A stretch of 42,527 nt of DNA from Actinoplanes auranticolor (GTDB lineage: Bacteria > Actinomycetota > Actinomycetes > Mycobacteriales > Micromonosporaceae), in assembly GCF_018332655.1 (NCBI RefSeq), contig NZ_BOQL01000085.1, positions 1 through 42,527 on the forward strand, given 5' to 3'. Below are positions 32,967 through 41,261 of the stretch, one piece after another (within the stretch, counting starts at the first letter, position 1; the number at the start of each line of letters is the position of its first letter). The notes beneath the pieces were generated by a model, which searched no databases, was not told where the DNA came from, and saw only the letters and a list, made by a program, of their open reading frames with translations. The translations under genes were made by a program, and so were the position numbers.

Positions 32967-34993
32967 CGCAGGAAGGCTGCCGCCACCCCGGCGTCCACCG
33001 GGATGTGCAGGCCGGTCGTGTGCGACAGCTCGCCGCCGGTCAGCACGAACACCGCGTTCGCGACGTGCTCCGGGAGCACCTCGCGCTTGAGCAGCGTGCG
33101 CTGGGCGTAGTAGGCGCCGAGCTCGGATTCCGGTACGCCGTACACGGCGGCCCGCTGGGCGCCCCAGCCACCGGCGAAGATGCCGGAGCCGCGGACCACG
33201 CCGTCGGGGTTGATGCCGTTGACCCGGATGCCGTGCCCGCCCAGTTCGGCGGCGAGCAGCCGGACCTGGTGGGCCTGGTCGGCCTTGGCCGCGCCGTACG
33301 CGACGTTGTTCGGGCCCGCGAACAGCGAGTTCTTGCTGGAGATGTAGACGATGTCGCCGCCCAGCCCCTGCCCGATCATGACCCCGGCGGCCGCCTTGGC
33401 GACCAGGAACGAGCCCTTGGCCATGACGTCGTGCTGCAGGTCCCAGTCGGCCTCGGTGGTCTCCAGCAGTGGCTTGGAGATGGACAGCCCGGCGTTGTTC
33501 ACCACCAGGTCCACCCCGCCGAAGGCCAGCACCGCGTCCCGCAGCGCGGTCGCGACCTGCGCTTCAGAGGTCACGTCGGCGGCCACCGCCACGGCGACGT
33601 CCGGGCCGCCGATCTCGGCCGCGACGCCCTCGGCGGCGGCGAAGTCCCGGTCCGCCACGACGACGCAGGCGCCCTCGGCGGCCAGCCGCAGTGCGATCGC
33701 CCTGCCGATGCCCGAGCCGCCGCCGGTCACGAACGCGATCCGGCTGGCCAGCGGCTTCGCCCTGGGCATCCGCTGCAGCTTGGCCTCTTCCAGGGCCCAG
33801 TACTCGATCCGGAACTTCTCCGACTCGCCGATCGGCGCGTAGGTCGAGACCGACTCGGCGCCGTGCATCACGTTGATCGCGTTGACGTAGAACTCGCCGG
33901 CCACCCGCGCGGTCTGCTTGGCGGCCCCGAAGCTGAACATGCCGACCCCGGGGACGAGCACGATCGCCGGGTCGGCGCCGCGCATCGCCGGGCTGTCCGG
34001 GCCGGCGTGCCGCTCGTAGTACGCGCGGTAGTCCTCGCGGTAGGCGGCGTGCAGCTCCTTGAGCCGCGCCTCGACCTCCCCCAGCGGAGCGTCCGGCGCG
34101 GTGTCCAGCACCAGCGGCTTGACCTTGGTCCGCAGGAAGTGGTCCGGGCAGGAGGTGCCCAGCGCGGCCAGCTCGGGCATCCGCTCGCGGCGGACGAAGT
34201 CGAGCACGACCTCGCTGTCGGTGTAGTGGCCCACCTGCGGACGGTCGGTGGAGGCGAGACCGCGCACGATCGGGAACAGGGCGGCCGCGCGCTCCCGGCG
34301 TACCTCATCGGGCAGGGCCTCGTGCACCAGCGGGCCGAACGGCGCCTCGCGGCCGTGCCCGGCGATCCACGCCGCGGCGGTGTTGATGATCTCCAGCGAG
34401 TTGGCCTCGCACTCGGCGCTGGTGGCGCCCCACGCGGTGATCCCGTGCCCGCCCAGCACGACGCCGATGGCCTGGGGATGGGCCCGCTGCACGGCGGCGA
34501 TGTCGAGGCCGAGCTGGAAGCCGGGCCGGCGCCACGGCACCCACAGCACCCGGTCGCCGAAGATCTCCTTGGTCAGCGCCGGGCCGTCGGCCGCGGTCGC
34601 CAGCGCGATGCCGGCGTCCGGGTGCAGGTGGTCGACGTGCGGCGCGTCCACCAGGCCGTGCATGGCCGTGTCGATCGACGGAGCGGCGCCGCCGCGGCCG
34701 TGCAGGCAGTAGTCGAACGCGGCCACCATCTCGTCCTCGCGCTCGACGCCGGGGAAGACGCCGGCCAGCGCGCGGAGCCGGTCGAGCCGCAGCACCGCGA
34801 GGCCGGACTCCTTCAGCGTGCCCAGGTCGCCGCCTGAGCCCTTGACCCAGACCAGCTCGGTCGGCGCCGCGGTGACGGGGTCGATCTCCGTCCCCTTGGC
34901 CGAGGTGTTGCCGCCGGCGTAGTTGGTGTTGCGCGGGTCGGCGCCGAGGCGGTTACTGCGGGCCAGGAGGTCGCTGACTGCGGGGTTCGACAT
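32963..34993 (-). CDS. rhaEW: RhaEW: rhamnulose-1-phosphate aldolase fused to lactaldehyde dehydrogenase
   Basis: The protein has 676 residues. The N-terminal class II aldolase domain (about 1-400) has NYAGGNTSAKGTE, VDHLHPDAGIA and LGGHGITAWG with zinc histidines. The C-terminal short-chain dehydrogenase (about 410-676) has FVTGGGSGIGRA, the Asn of VVNNAG, Ser in YISSKNS and YGAAK. The fusion matches B. subtilis YuxG and Chloroflexus RhaEW: it cleaves rhamnulose-1-phosphate to DHAP and L-lactaldehyde and oxidises the latter to L-lactate. ATG 34993 is preferred over ATG 34999 because gaagga fits it at about 7 nt. First gene of the minus-strand rha operon. Confidence 0.94.
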   Translation of the reverse strand: MSNPAVSDLLARSNRLGADPRNTNYAGGNTSAKGTEIDPVTAAPTELVWVKGSGGDLGTLKESGLAVLRLDRLRALAGVFPGVEREDEMVAAFDYCLHGRGGAAPSIDTAMHGLVDAPHVDHLHPDAGIALATAADGPALTKEIFGDRVLWVPWRRPGFQLGLDIAAVQRAHPQAIGVVLGGHGITAWGATSAECEANSLEIINTAAAWIAGHGREAPFGPLVHEALPDEVRRERAAALFPIVRGLASTDRPQVGHYTDSEVVLDFVRRERMPELAALGTSCPDHFLRTKVKPLVLDTAPDAPLGEVEARLKELHAAYREDYRAYYERHAGPDSPAMRGADPAIVLVPGVGMFSFGAAKQTARVAGEFYVNAINVMHGAESVSTYAPIGESEKFRIEYWALEEAKLQRMPRAKPLASRIAFVTGGGSGIGRAIALRLAAEGACVVVADRDFAAAEGVAAEIGGPDVAVAVAADVTSEAQVATALRDAVLAFGGVDLVVNNAGLSISKPLLETTEADWDLQHDVMAKGSFLVAKAAAGVMIGQGLGGDIVYISSKNSLFAGPNNVAYGAAKADQAHQVRLLAAELGGHGIRVNGINPDGVVRGSGIFAGGWGAQRAAVYGVPESELGAYYAQRTLLKREVLPEHVANAVFVLTGGELSHTTGLHIPVDAGVAAAFLR

Positions 34994-35016
34994 GAGCATC
35001 CTTCGCAGGCGGGGCC

Positions 35017-35071
35017 ATGAAACGTTTCATACGTTGCGTGCAGGTTACGGGCCGACCGGCGCCGGGGTCAA
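35017..35071 (-). promoter_or_regulatory. Promoter and RhaR operator of the rhaEW operon
   Basis: On the minus strand TTGACC (35071-35066), an 18-bp spacer and TAACCT (35047-35042) form a sigma-70-like promoter. The perfect palindrome ATGAAACGTTTCAT (35030-35017) lies 12 nt downstream, over the probable transcription start region, where a LacI-family protein would block transcription. Confidence 0.85.
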
Positions 35072-35107
35072 TACATCGCGCCCGATCCGCCGCCCGGCTG
35101 AACGTTG

Positions 35108-36142
35108 TCAGTAGGAGCGGGAACGGACGACCGTGGAGGCCCGCGCGACCAGCTCCGGGACGAACAACGGCTGCTGGTGCACGTGGTCGGGATTGGTCGC
35201 CTCGTCCAGCACGAGCTGCGCCGCGGCCCGGCCCAGCTCCTGACGGGGCTGGCGCACCGAGGTCAGCGGCACGGCGGCCGCGGCGGCGAACTCGATGTCG
35301 TCGAAGCCCACGATGGCCAGCTCCTCCGGCACCCGCAGGCCCGCGCCGATGCTCTGCTGCAGCAGGCCGAGCGCGAGCAGGTCGTTGGCGCAGAAAGCGG
35401 CGGTCGGGCGGCGCCGCGCCGGGATGCCGGCGAGCCGCTCACCGGCCGAGCGGCCCTCGGCGACGGTCAGCCCGGCCGTCGGCAGGTAGGTCAGATCCTC
35501 CGGCGGCAGGCCCAGCTCGGCCCAGATCTGCCGGGCCCCCTCGACGCGCTCGCGGACCTGTCCGATCGACTCCGGCCCGCCGACCACGGCGACCCGGGTG
35601 TGCCCCTGCTCGGCCAGGTGCTCGACCGCGATCCGGCCGCCCAGCACGTCATCCACGGCCACCGAGCAGAAGAGACCGCCCGCACCGACCCGGTCGACGA
35701 TGACCACCGGGATGCCCCGGCGGCTGATCTCGGCGAGGTGCGGCGCGTCCGGATTGACCGGGGTGATCAGGATGCCCTGGACCCGCTGCTGCATGAGGCG
35801 GTCGAGAAGGACCTCCTCCCGCTCGGACCGGCCGTTGCTGTTGCAGATGAACAGCGAGAGGTCGGCCTCCTCGGCGGCGAGCTCGATGCCCTGCGAGACG
35901 TCGTGGAAGAAGGGGTTGCTGCCGTCCAGCATCACGTACGCCAGGGTGCGGCTGGTGCCGGCCCGCAGCTGCCGGGCCGACTCGTTGCGCACGAAGCCCA
36001 GCTCCACCATGGCCCGCTCGACCCGCTCACGGGTCGTCGGGCTGACCACCTCGGGGCGGTTCATCACGTTGGAGACCGTGCCCAGGGAGACCCCGGCCGA
36101 GCGGGCGACGTCCTTGACGGACGGTGTCCTGCCGTTGACCAC
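35108..36142 (-). CDS. rhaR: LacI-family repressor of rhamnose catabolism
   Basis: The protein has 344 residues. The helix-turn-helix is PSVKDVARSAGVSLGTVSNVMNRP and the hinge is ESARQLRAGTSRT. The effector domain includes MLDGSNPFFHDVSQG, VVIVDRVGAGG and IVGFDDIEFA. GTG 36142 follows gggggag. The gene sits between the two rha operons, each with a TGAAAC-type operator, so it almost certainly controls both, with rhamnose or a rhamnose intermediate as inducer. The name RhaR is also used for AraC-type activators in enterobacteria; this one is LacI-type. Confidence 0.92.
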   Translation of the reverse strand: MVNGRTPSVKDVARSAGVSLGTVSNVMNRPEVVSPTTRERVERAMVELGFVRNESARQLRAGTSRTLAYVMLDGSNPFFHDVSQGIELAAEEADLSLFICNSNGRSEREEVLLDRLMQQRVQGILITPVNPDAPHLAEISRRGIPVVIVDRVGAGGLFCSVAVDDVLGGRIAVEHLAEQGHTRVAVVGGPESIGQVRERVEGARQIWAELGLPPEDLTYLPTAGLTVAEGRSAGERLAGIPARRRPTAAFCANDLLALGLLQQSIGAGLRVPEELAIVGFDDIEFAAAAAVPLTSVRQPRQELGRAAAQLVLDEATNPDHVHQQPLFVPELVARASTVVRSRSY

Positions 36143-36152
36143 GGCTCCCCCT

Positions 36153-36177
36153 TTTGAAACGTAGAAGCGCCATCGTA
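36153..36177 (-). promoter_or_regulatory. Candidate rhaR promoter with partial operator
   Basis: TACGAT (36177-36172, minus) is a plausible -10, and TTCTACGTTTCAAA just downstream (36166-36153) matches one half of the RhaR palindrome well and the other poorly. This suggests weak autorepression. The -35 is unclear. Confidence 0.4.
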
Positions 36178-36231
36178 CGGGATAACTCGTACCACCCGGC
36201 CGCGCGTTTCGAGAAGGTTTCACGAAGGTCC

Positions 36232-36287
36232 TTGACACCTGTGATCGGCGCCACCTACGTTCGTGACACGCCGTATGAAACATTTCA
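36232..36287 (+). promoter_or_regulatory. Promoter and RhaR operator of the rhamnose import operon
   Basis: TTGACA (36232-36237), 18-bp spacer and TACGTT (36256-36261) form a strong promoter. TGAAACATTTCA (36276-36287), a one-step variant of the perfect rhaEW operator, lies 14 nt downstream. Layout and spacing mirror the rhaEW promoter. Confidence 0.82.
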
Positions 36288-36308
36288 AACATCCTGCGGA
36301 GGTGGCCC

Positions 36309-37835
36309 GTGACGGCAACGCCCGGCGAGTCGCGGCCCGGTCCGGCCCTGCTCGAAGTGCGCGAGGTGACCAAGTCCTTCGGCGCGGTGGCGGCCGTGCA
36401 GGGCGTCAGCTTCCCCCTGTACGCGGGCGAGGCGCACGCCCTGGTCGGGGAGAACGGCGCGGGCAAGTCCACCATCGTCAAGATGCTCGCCGGCGTGCAC
36501 CGGCCGGACACCGGCGCGCTCGCCGTCCACGGCACGGAGGTCGAGTTCACCGGCCCCGGTGACGCGAAGGCAGCCGGCATCGCGGTCATCTACCAGGAGC
36601 CGACGCTCTTCCCCGATCTGTCCGTCGCCGAGAACATCGCGATGGGCAACCAGCCGCTGACCCGCCTGCGGCAGATCGACCGCCGGGCGATGCACGACAA
36701 CGCGGCCCGGCTCTTCACCCGCCTCGGCGTGCACATCGACCCCGACCGCCCGGCGCGCGGGCTCTCCATCGCCGACCAGCAGCTCGTCGAGATCGCCAAG
36801 GCGCTCTCCAGCGAGGCCCGGGTCCTGATCATGGATGAGCCGACCGCCGCGCTCAGCGGGGTCGAGGTCGACCGGCTCTTCGCGGTCACCCGGGCGCTGC
36901 GCGACGAGGGCGCCGCGATCATGTTCATCTCGCACCGCTTCGAGGAGATCACCGCGCTCTGCCAGCGGGTCACGATCATGCGCGACGGCCGGCACGTGTG
37001 CACCGAGCTGGTCGCCGACCTCAGCGTCGACGACATGATCCGGCGGATGGTCGGGCGCGACCTGAGCACGCTGTTCCCGAAGCAGGACACCGAGATCGGC
37101 GAGACCGTGCTCGAAGTGGAGGGTCTCGGCCGCGAGGGCGTCTTCCGCGACATCAGCTTCTCGGTCCGGGCCGGCGAGATCGTCGCCCTGGCCGGGCTGG
37201 TCGGCGCGGGCCGTTCCGAGGTCATGCAGGCGGTGTTCGGCGTCGACCGGTACGACACCGGGTCGGTCCGGTTCCTCGGCAAGCCGCTCAAGCCGGGCTC
37301 ACCCCGCGCGGCCATGGCGGCCGGCATGGCGCTGGTCCCCGAGGACCGCCGCCAGCAGGGCCTGATCATGGAGCTGTCGGTCGAGCGCAACGTGACCCTG
37401 CCGCGCAGCCGTGCGCTGGCCAGACTTGGGCTGCTTTTCGGCGCGGCCGAACGCCGCGAGGCGACCAGCTGGACCGGTCAGCTGCAAACCAAGCTGGGCC
37501 GGCTGTCCGACCCGGTGGGCACGCTGTCCGGCGGCAACCAGCAGAAGGTGGTGCTGGCCAAGTGGCTGGCCACCGACCCGAAGCTGCTGATCGTCGACGA
37601 GCCCACCCGCGGCATCGACGTCGGCACCAAGGCCGAGGTGCACCGGCTGATGTCGGCGCTGGCGGCCCGCGGGCTCGCCGTCGTCATGGTCTCGTCCGAG
37701 CTGCCCGAGGTGCTGGGCATGGCGGACCGGATCATCGTCCTGCGCGAGGGGCACGTGGCCGCCCGGCTCACCCGCGCCGAAGCCACCGAGGAGAGCGTCA
37801 TGTACGCGGCAATGGGCCAGCAGGTGACCACATGA
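36309..37835 (+). CDS. rhaT: Rhamnose ABC importer, double ATPase subunit
   Basis: The protein has 508 residues with two ABC domains. The first has GENGAGKST (Walker A) and VLIMDEPTAALS (Walker B). The second has a degenerate Walker A (LVGAGRSEVMQ), the signature LSGGNQQKVVLAKW and LLIVDEPTRGIDVG. This is the usual plan of RbsA/XylG-type sugar importers, where only one site is fully active. GTG 36309 follows cggagg. It leads the plus-strand rha operon and overlaps the permease start by 4 bp. Confidence 0.93.
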   Translation: MTATPGESRPGPALLEVREVTKSFGAVAAVQGVSFPLYAGEAHALVGENGAGKSTIVKMLAGVHRPDTGALAVHGTEVEFTGPGDAKAAGIAVIYQEPTLFPDLSVAENIAMGNQPLTRLRQIDRRAMHDNAARLFTRLGVHIDPDRPARGLSIADQQLVEIAKALSSEARVLIMDEPTAALSGVEVDRLFAVTRALRDEGAAIMFISHRFEEITALCQRVTIMRDGRHVCTELVADLSVDDMIRRMVGRDLSTLFPKQDTEIGETVLEVEGLGREGVFRDISFSVRAGEIVALAGLVGAGRSEVMQAVFGVDRYDTGSVRFLGKPLKPGSPRAAMAAGMALVPEDRRQQGLIMELSVERNVTLPRSRALARLGLLFGAAERREATSWTGQLQTKLGRLSDPVGTLSGGNQQKVVLAKWLATDPKLLIVDEPTRGIDVGTKAEVHRLMSALAARGLAVVMVSSELPEVLGMADRIIVLREGHVAARLTRAEATEESVMYAAMGQQVTT

Positions 37836-38842
37836 CCGCGGCGGTGGCGGCGCCCCGCCGGATCTTCTCCGGGCTGGTCAAGGTCCGTGAGCTGGGGATC
37901 ATCCTGGCTCTGGTGGTGCTGGTCGGCTACACCGCCGCGAGCAACCCGCGGTTCCTGTCCGGACAGAGCATCCGCGACATCCTGCTGAACACGGCGATCC
38001 TCGCGGTGATGGCCGCCGGCCAGGCCGTCGTGGTGATCACCCGCAACATCGACCTCTCCGTCGGGTCGGTGCTCAGCCTCAGCGCCTTCACCGTGGCCAC
38101 CCTGATGAGCGACAATCCCGGCCTGCCGATGGTCGCCGCGATCGCGGTGGGCCTCGTCGTCGGCGGCGCGGCCGGGCTGCTCAACGGCGTGCTGGTCCGG
38201 TACGGCCGGGTGCCCGCCCTGGTGGTCACGCTGGGCACGCTCTACATGTTCCGCGGCATCACCTACTCGTGGGCCGGCGGCCAGCAGGTCAACGCCGACG
38301 AACTGCCGCGGCACTTCCTGACCTTCGCCAACGACTCCATCCTGGGCGTCCCCTGGCTGGTGCTGATCGCGCTGGTCGTGGTCGGCGGTGTCTCGCTGCT
38401 GATGCGCAACTACCGGATGGGCCGCGAGCTGTACGCCATGGGCTCCAGCCCGCAGGCCGCCGAGCTCGCCGGCATCAAGGTGGCCCGCAACCTGCTGGGC
38501 GCGTTCATCCTGAGCGGCGCCCTGGCCGGGCTCGCCGGGGTGCTCTTCGCGGCCCGGTTCGGCACGGTCGACGCGGCCGCCGGCACCGGGCTGGAGCTCA
38601 ACGTCGTCGCGGCCGTGGTCGTCGGCGGGGTGGCGGTCTTCGGTGGCAGCGGCACGGTCTGGGGCGCGGGCCTCGGCGCCCTGCTGCTGACCGTGATCGG
38701 CAGCGCCCTGACCGTGCTGGACATCAACCAGTTCTGGCAGCAGGCCATCGTCGGCGCCCTGATCATCCTGGCCATCTGCGCCGACCGCCTGGTCGCGGTC
38801 CGGATCGCCCGCTCCCTGCGGAAGAAGGACAGCCATGTCTGA
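37832..38842 (+). CDS. rhaP: Rhamnose ABC importer, permease 1
   Basis: RbsC-type permease of 336 residues with about nine or ten helices. VVVITRNIDLSVGSVLSLS is the family signature. SSPQAAELAGIKVARN is the cytosolic coupling loop that contacts the ATPase, and GGVAVFGGSGTVWGA follows. The first start overlaps the rhaT stop (ATGA), and the end overlaps the second permease by 8 bp. Two different permeases make a heterodimer, as in the Rhizobium rha system. Confidence 0.92.
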   Translation: MTAAVAAPRRIFSGLVKVRELGIILALVVLVGYTAASNPRFLSGQSIRDILLNTAILAVMAAGQAVVVITRNIDLSVGSVLSLSAFTVATLMSDNPGLPMVAAIAVGLVVGGAAGLLNGVLVRYGRVPALVVTLGTLYMFRGITYSWAGGQQVNADELPRHFLTFANDSILGVPWLVLIALVVVGGVSLLMRNYRMGRELYAMGSSPQAAELAGIKVARNLLGAFILSGALAGLAGVLFAARFGTVDAAAGTGLELNVVAAVVVGGVAVFGGSGTVWGAGLGALLLTVIGSALTVLDINQFWQQAIVGALIILAICADRLVAVRIARSLRKKDSHV

Positions 38843-39824
38843 GCTCCGGAAGAGACTCGCTTCCTGGGACAGCATCATCGTCCTGCTGACCGTCTTCGTG
38901 CTGGTGGTGGCGTCCTTCTCGGTGACCAACTTCGGGACCAGCCGCAACTTCACCTTCCTGATCCTGGACCTGCTGCCGATCATGCTGGTCGCGCTGCCGA
39001 TGACCTTCATCATCGTCACCGGCGAGATCGACCTGTCGGTGGCCAGCACGCTGGGGCTGGCCAGCTCGATCATGGGCTACCTGTGGAACCAGGGCCTGTC
39101 CATCGAGTCGATCATCCCGATCTGCATCATCGCCGGTGCGATCCTCGGCGCGATCAACGGCTTCCTGGTCACCGGCCTGGGCCTGCCGTCGCTGGCGGTC
39201 ACCATCGGCACGCTGGCCCTCTACCGCGGGCTGGCGCTCGTGGTGCTCGGTGACGGCGCGGTCGCGGACTTCCCGTTCAGCTACACGGGCTGGGTCACCG
39301 GCACGATCGGCGGCGGCCCCGTGCCCAACGTGCTCATCCTGATCGTCGTCCTGGCCGCGGTCTTCGGGGTGATCCTGCACGCGACCCCGTTCGGCCGCTC
39401 GCTGTACGCGATCGGCGCGAACGCCCAGGCCGCGCACTTCTCCGGCATCCGGGTGGCCCGCACCAAGTTCTGGCTGTACGTGGTCAGCGGCGCGGTCGCC
39501 GGCCTCGTCGGAGTGCTGTGGACCCTGCGCTACTCCAGCGCCCGGGCCGACAACGGCGCCGGGCTCGAGCTCGCCGTGGTCGCCGCGGTCCTGCTCGGCG
39601 GCGTCTCCATCTTCGGCGGCAAGGGCAGCCTCCCCGGCGTCCTGGCCGGCGTGGTCCTGCTCGCCGCTCTGCAGAACGCCCTGCGCTTGCAGGACGTGTC
39701 GGGCCAGGCGCTGAACATCGTCACCGGCGCCCTGCTCGTGCTCTCCGTACTGCTGCCCAACGTCGCGACCTCGATCCGCACCACCTGGCAACGGCGGAGA
39801 CTCCGCCGCGCCGCCACTGTTTGA
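38835..39824 (+). CDS. rhaQ: Rhamnose ABC importer, permease 2
   Basis: The protein has 329 residues, homologous in plan to permease 1. FIIVTGEIDLSVASTLGLAS is the signature segment, GANAQAAHFSGIRVARTKF the coupling loop and GGVSIFGGKGSLPGV the closing motif. It has about nine or ten helices. The last residues are basic (RRRLRRA), placing the C-terminus in the cytosol. A 27-bp gap with an aaggag site separates it from the binding-protein gene. Confidence 0.92.
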   Translation: MSELRKRLASWDSIIVLLTVFVLVVASFSVTNFGTSRNFTFLILDLLPIMLVALPMTFIIVTGEIDLSVASTLGLASSIMGYLWNQGLSIESIIPICIIAGAILGAINGFLVTGLGLPSLAVTIGTLALYRGLALVVLGDGAVADFPFSYTGWVTGTIGGGPVPNVLILIVVLAAVFGVILHATPFGRSLYAIGANAQAAHFSGIRVARTKFWLYVVSGAVAGLVGVLWTLRYSSARADNGAGLELAVVAAVLLGGVSIFGGKGSLPGVLAGVVLLAALQNALRLQDVSGQALNIVTGALLVLSVLLPNVATSIRTTWQRRRLRRAATV

Positions 39825-39851
39825 GACCCTCCGCCCTCCAAGGAGTACGCC

Positions 39852-40925
39852 ATGCTTCGTTCCCGCCGACGCCTACTCTCCGCAGGCGCCGCTTCACTCA
39901 TGGTCCTCGGTGTCGCCGCCTGTGGCGGCACCACCAAGGACAGCGCCGACAATTCCGGCCCCGCCGCCGCGCAGTCCGCCGCCGCCGACCCGAACGCGAA
40001 GCTCAAGGAGGGCCTGAAGATCGCCTTCCTGCCCAAGCAGCTCAACAACCCGTACACCGACGTCGAGGTGGGTGGCGGCAAGGTCGCCGCGGGCGAGCTC
40101 AAGGGCGAGTACAAGCTGGTCGGCCCGAACGACGCCAGTGCCTCCTCCCAGGTCAGCTACATCAACACGCTGATCCAGCAGCAGCAGGACGTGATCGGCA
40201 TCGCGGCCAACGACCCGAACGCGGTCTGCCCGTCGCTGAACCAGGCCCGCCAGGCCGGCATCAAGATCGTGGCCTTCGACTCCGACGCCTCCAAGGACTG
40301 CCGGGACGTCTTCATCAACCAGGCCTCCACCCAGGGCATCGGCGAGAGCCTGGTCAAGATGGCGAGCGAGCTGGCCGGCGGCTCCGGTGAGATCGCGATC
40401 CTGTCGGCGACCCCGAACGCGACCAACCAGAACGCCTGGATCGAGGTCATGAAGACCGAGCTGGCCAAGCCGGAGAACGCCAAGCTCAAGCTGGTCAAGA
40501 CCGCGTACGGCAACGACGACGACCAGAAGTCCTTCCAGGAGGCCCAGGGCCTGCTGCAGTCGTACCCGAACCTGAAGGTCATCGTCTCGCCGACCACCGT
40601 GGGCATCGCCGCGGCCTCGCGCTACGTCAGCTCCTCGAACTACAAGGGCAAGGTGGCGATCACCGGCCTGGGCCTGCCCAACCAGATGCGGGAGTACGTC
40701 AAGGACGGCACCGTGAAGAAGTTCGCGCTGTGGAACCCGGCCGACATCGGCTACCTGGCCGCGTACGCGGGTGCGGCGCTGGCCTCGGGCCAGATCACCG
40801 GCAAGGAGGGCGAGAAGTTCAAGGCCGGCAAGCTCGGCGAGTACACCGTCGGCGCGGCCGGCGAGATCGTGCTCGGCCCGCCGACCGAGTTCACCGCCGA
40901 GAACATCGACAAGTTCAACTTCTGA
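39852..40925 (+). CDS. rhaS: Rhamnose-binding lipoprotein of the ABC importer
   Basis: The protein has 357 residues. The basic start MLRSRRRLL, hydrophobic core and lipobox GVAAC (Cys near 24) mark a secreted lipoprotein anchored outside the membrane. The mature part is a type I periplasmic-binding fold: KIAFLPKQLNNPYTD, DVIGIAANDPNAV, KIVAFDSDAS, VIVSPTTVGIAAAS and ITGLGLPNQMREYV. The Ser/Ala-rich linker after the Cys is usual. Match with the RhaS family of the Rhizobium system and the operon make rhamnose the likely ligand. Confidence 0.92.
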   Translation: MLRSRRRLLSAGAASLMVLGVAACGGTTKDSADNSGPAAAQSAAADPNAKLKEGLKIAFLPKQLNNPYTDVEVGGGKVAAGELKGEYKLVGPNDASASSQVSYINTLIQQQQDVIGIAANDPNAVCPSLNQARQAGIKIVAFDSDASKDCRDVFINQASTQGIGESLVKMASELAGGSGEIAILSATPNATNQNAWIEVMKTELAKPENAKLKLVKTAYGNDDDQKSFQEAQGLLQSYPNLKVIVSPTTVGIAAASRYVSSSNYKGKVAITGLGLPNQMREYVKDGTVKKFALWNPADIGYLAAYAGAALASGQITGKEGEKFKAGKLGEYTVGAAGEIVLGPPTEFTAENIDKFNF

Positions 40926-40929
40926 GCCC

Positions 40930-41256
40930 ATGAGGTACTGCTTCAACCTCCAGGTCCGCCCCGAGCGGATGGCCGAGTACGTGGAGCGGCACCAGGCCGT
41001 GTGGCCCGAGATGCAGGACGCATTGCGGGCCACCGGCTGGCGCAACTACTCCCTGTTCCTGCGCTCCGACGGGCTGCTGGTCGGCTACGTCGAGACCGAC
41101 GACCTCGCGGCGGCCCAGGCGGCAATAGCGCGGACCGAGGTGAACGCCCGCTGGCAGGCGGAGATGGCCGAGTTCTTCACCGGCATCGACGGCCGCCCAC
41201 CGGACGAGAGCTTTGTGCTGCTGACCGAGGTCTTCCACCTATCAGAAGAGAAGTGA
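40930..41256 (+). CDS. rhaM: L-rhamnose mutarotase
   Basis: Protein of 108 residues, alpha/beta-barrel dimer family. CFNLQVRPERMAEYVERHQ holds the conserved Tyr and His, and VWPEMQDAL with RNYSLFLRSDG follow; MAEFF near the end is also typical. It interconverts the alpha and beta anomers of L-rhamnose so that the isomerase is supplied. ATG 40930 is four bases after the rhaS stop. Confidence 0.94.
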   Translation: MRYCFNLQVRPERMAEYVERHQAVWPEMQDALRATGWRNYSLFLRSDGLLVGYVETDDLAAAQAAIARTEVNARWQAEMAEFFTGIDGRPPDESFVLLTEVFHLSEEK

Positions 41257-41261
41257 TCCCC

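Noticed and set aside
33005..34837. 610-residue plus-strand open frame
   Set aside because: It lies wholly antisense to rhaEW, whose two catalytic domains are complete. No start context or domain supports it.
36201..36225. Extra RhaR site in tttcgagaaggtttcac
   Set aside because: It has two TTTC half-elements but they are not arranged as a palindrome, so support is too weak.
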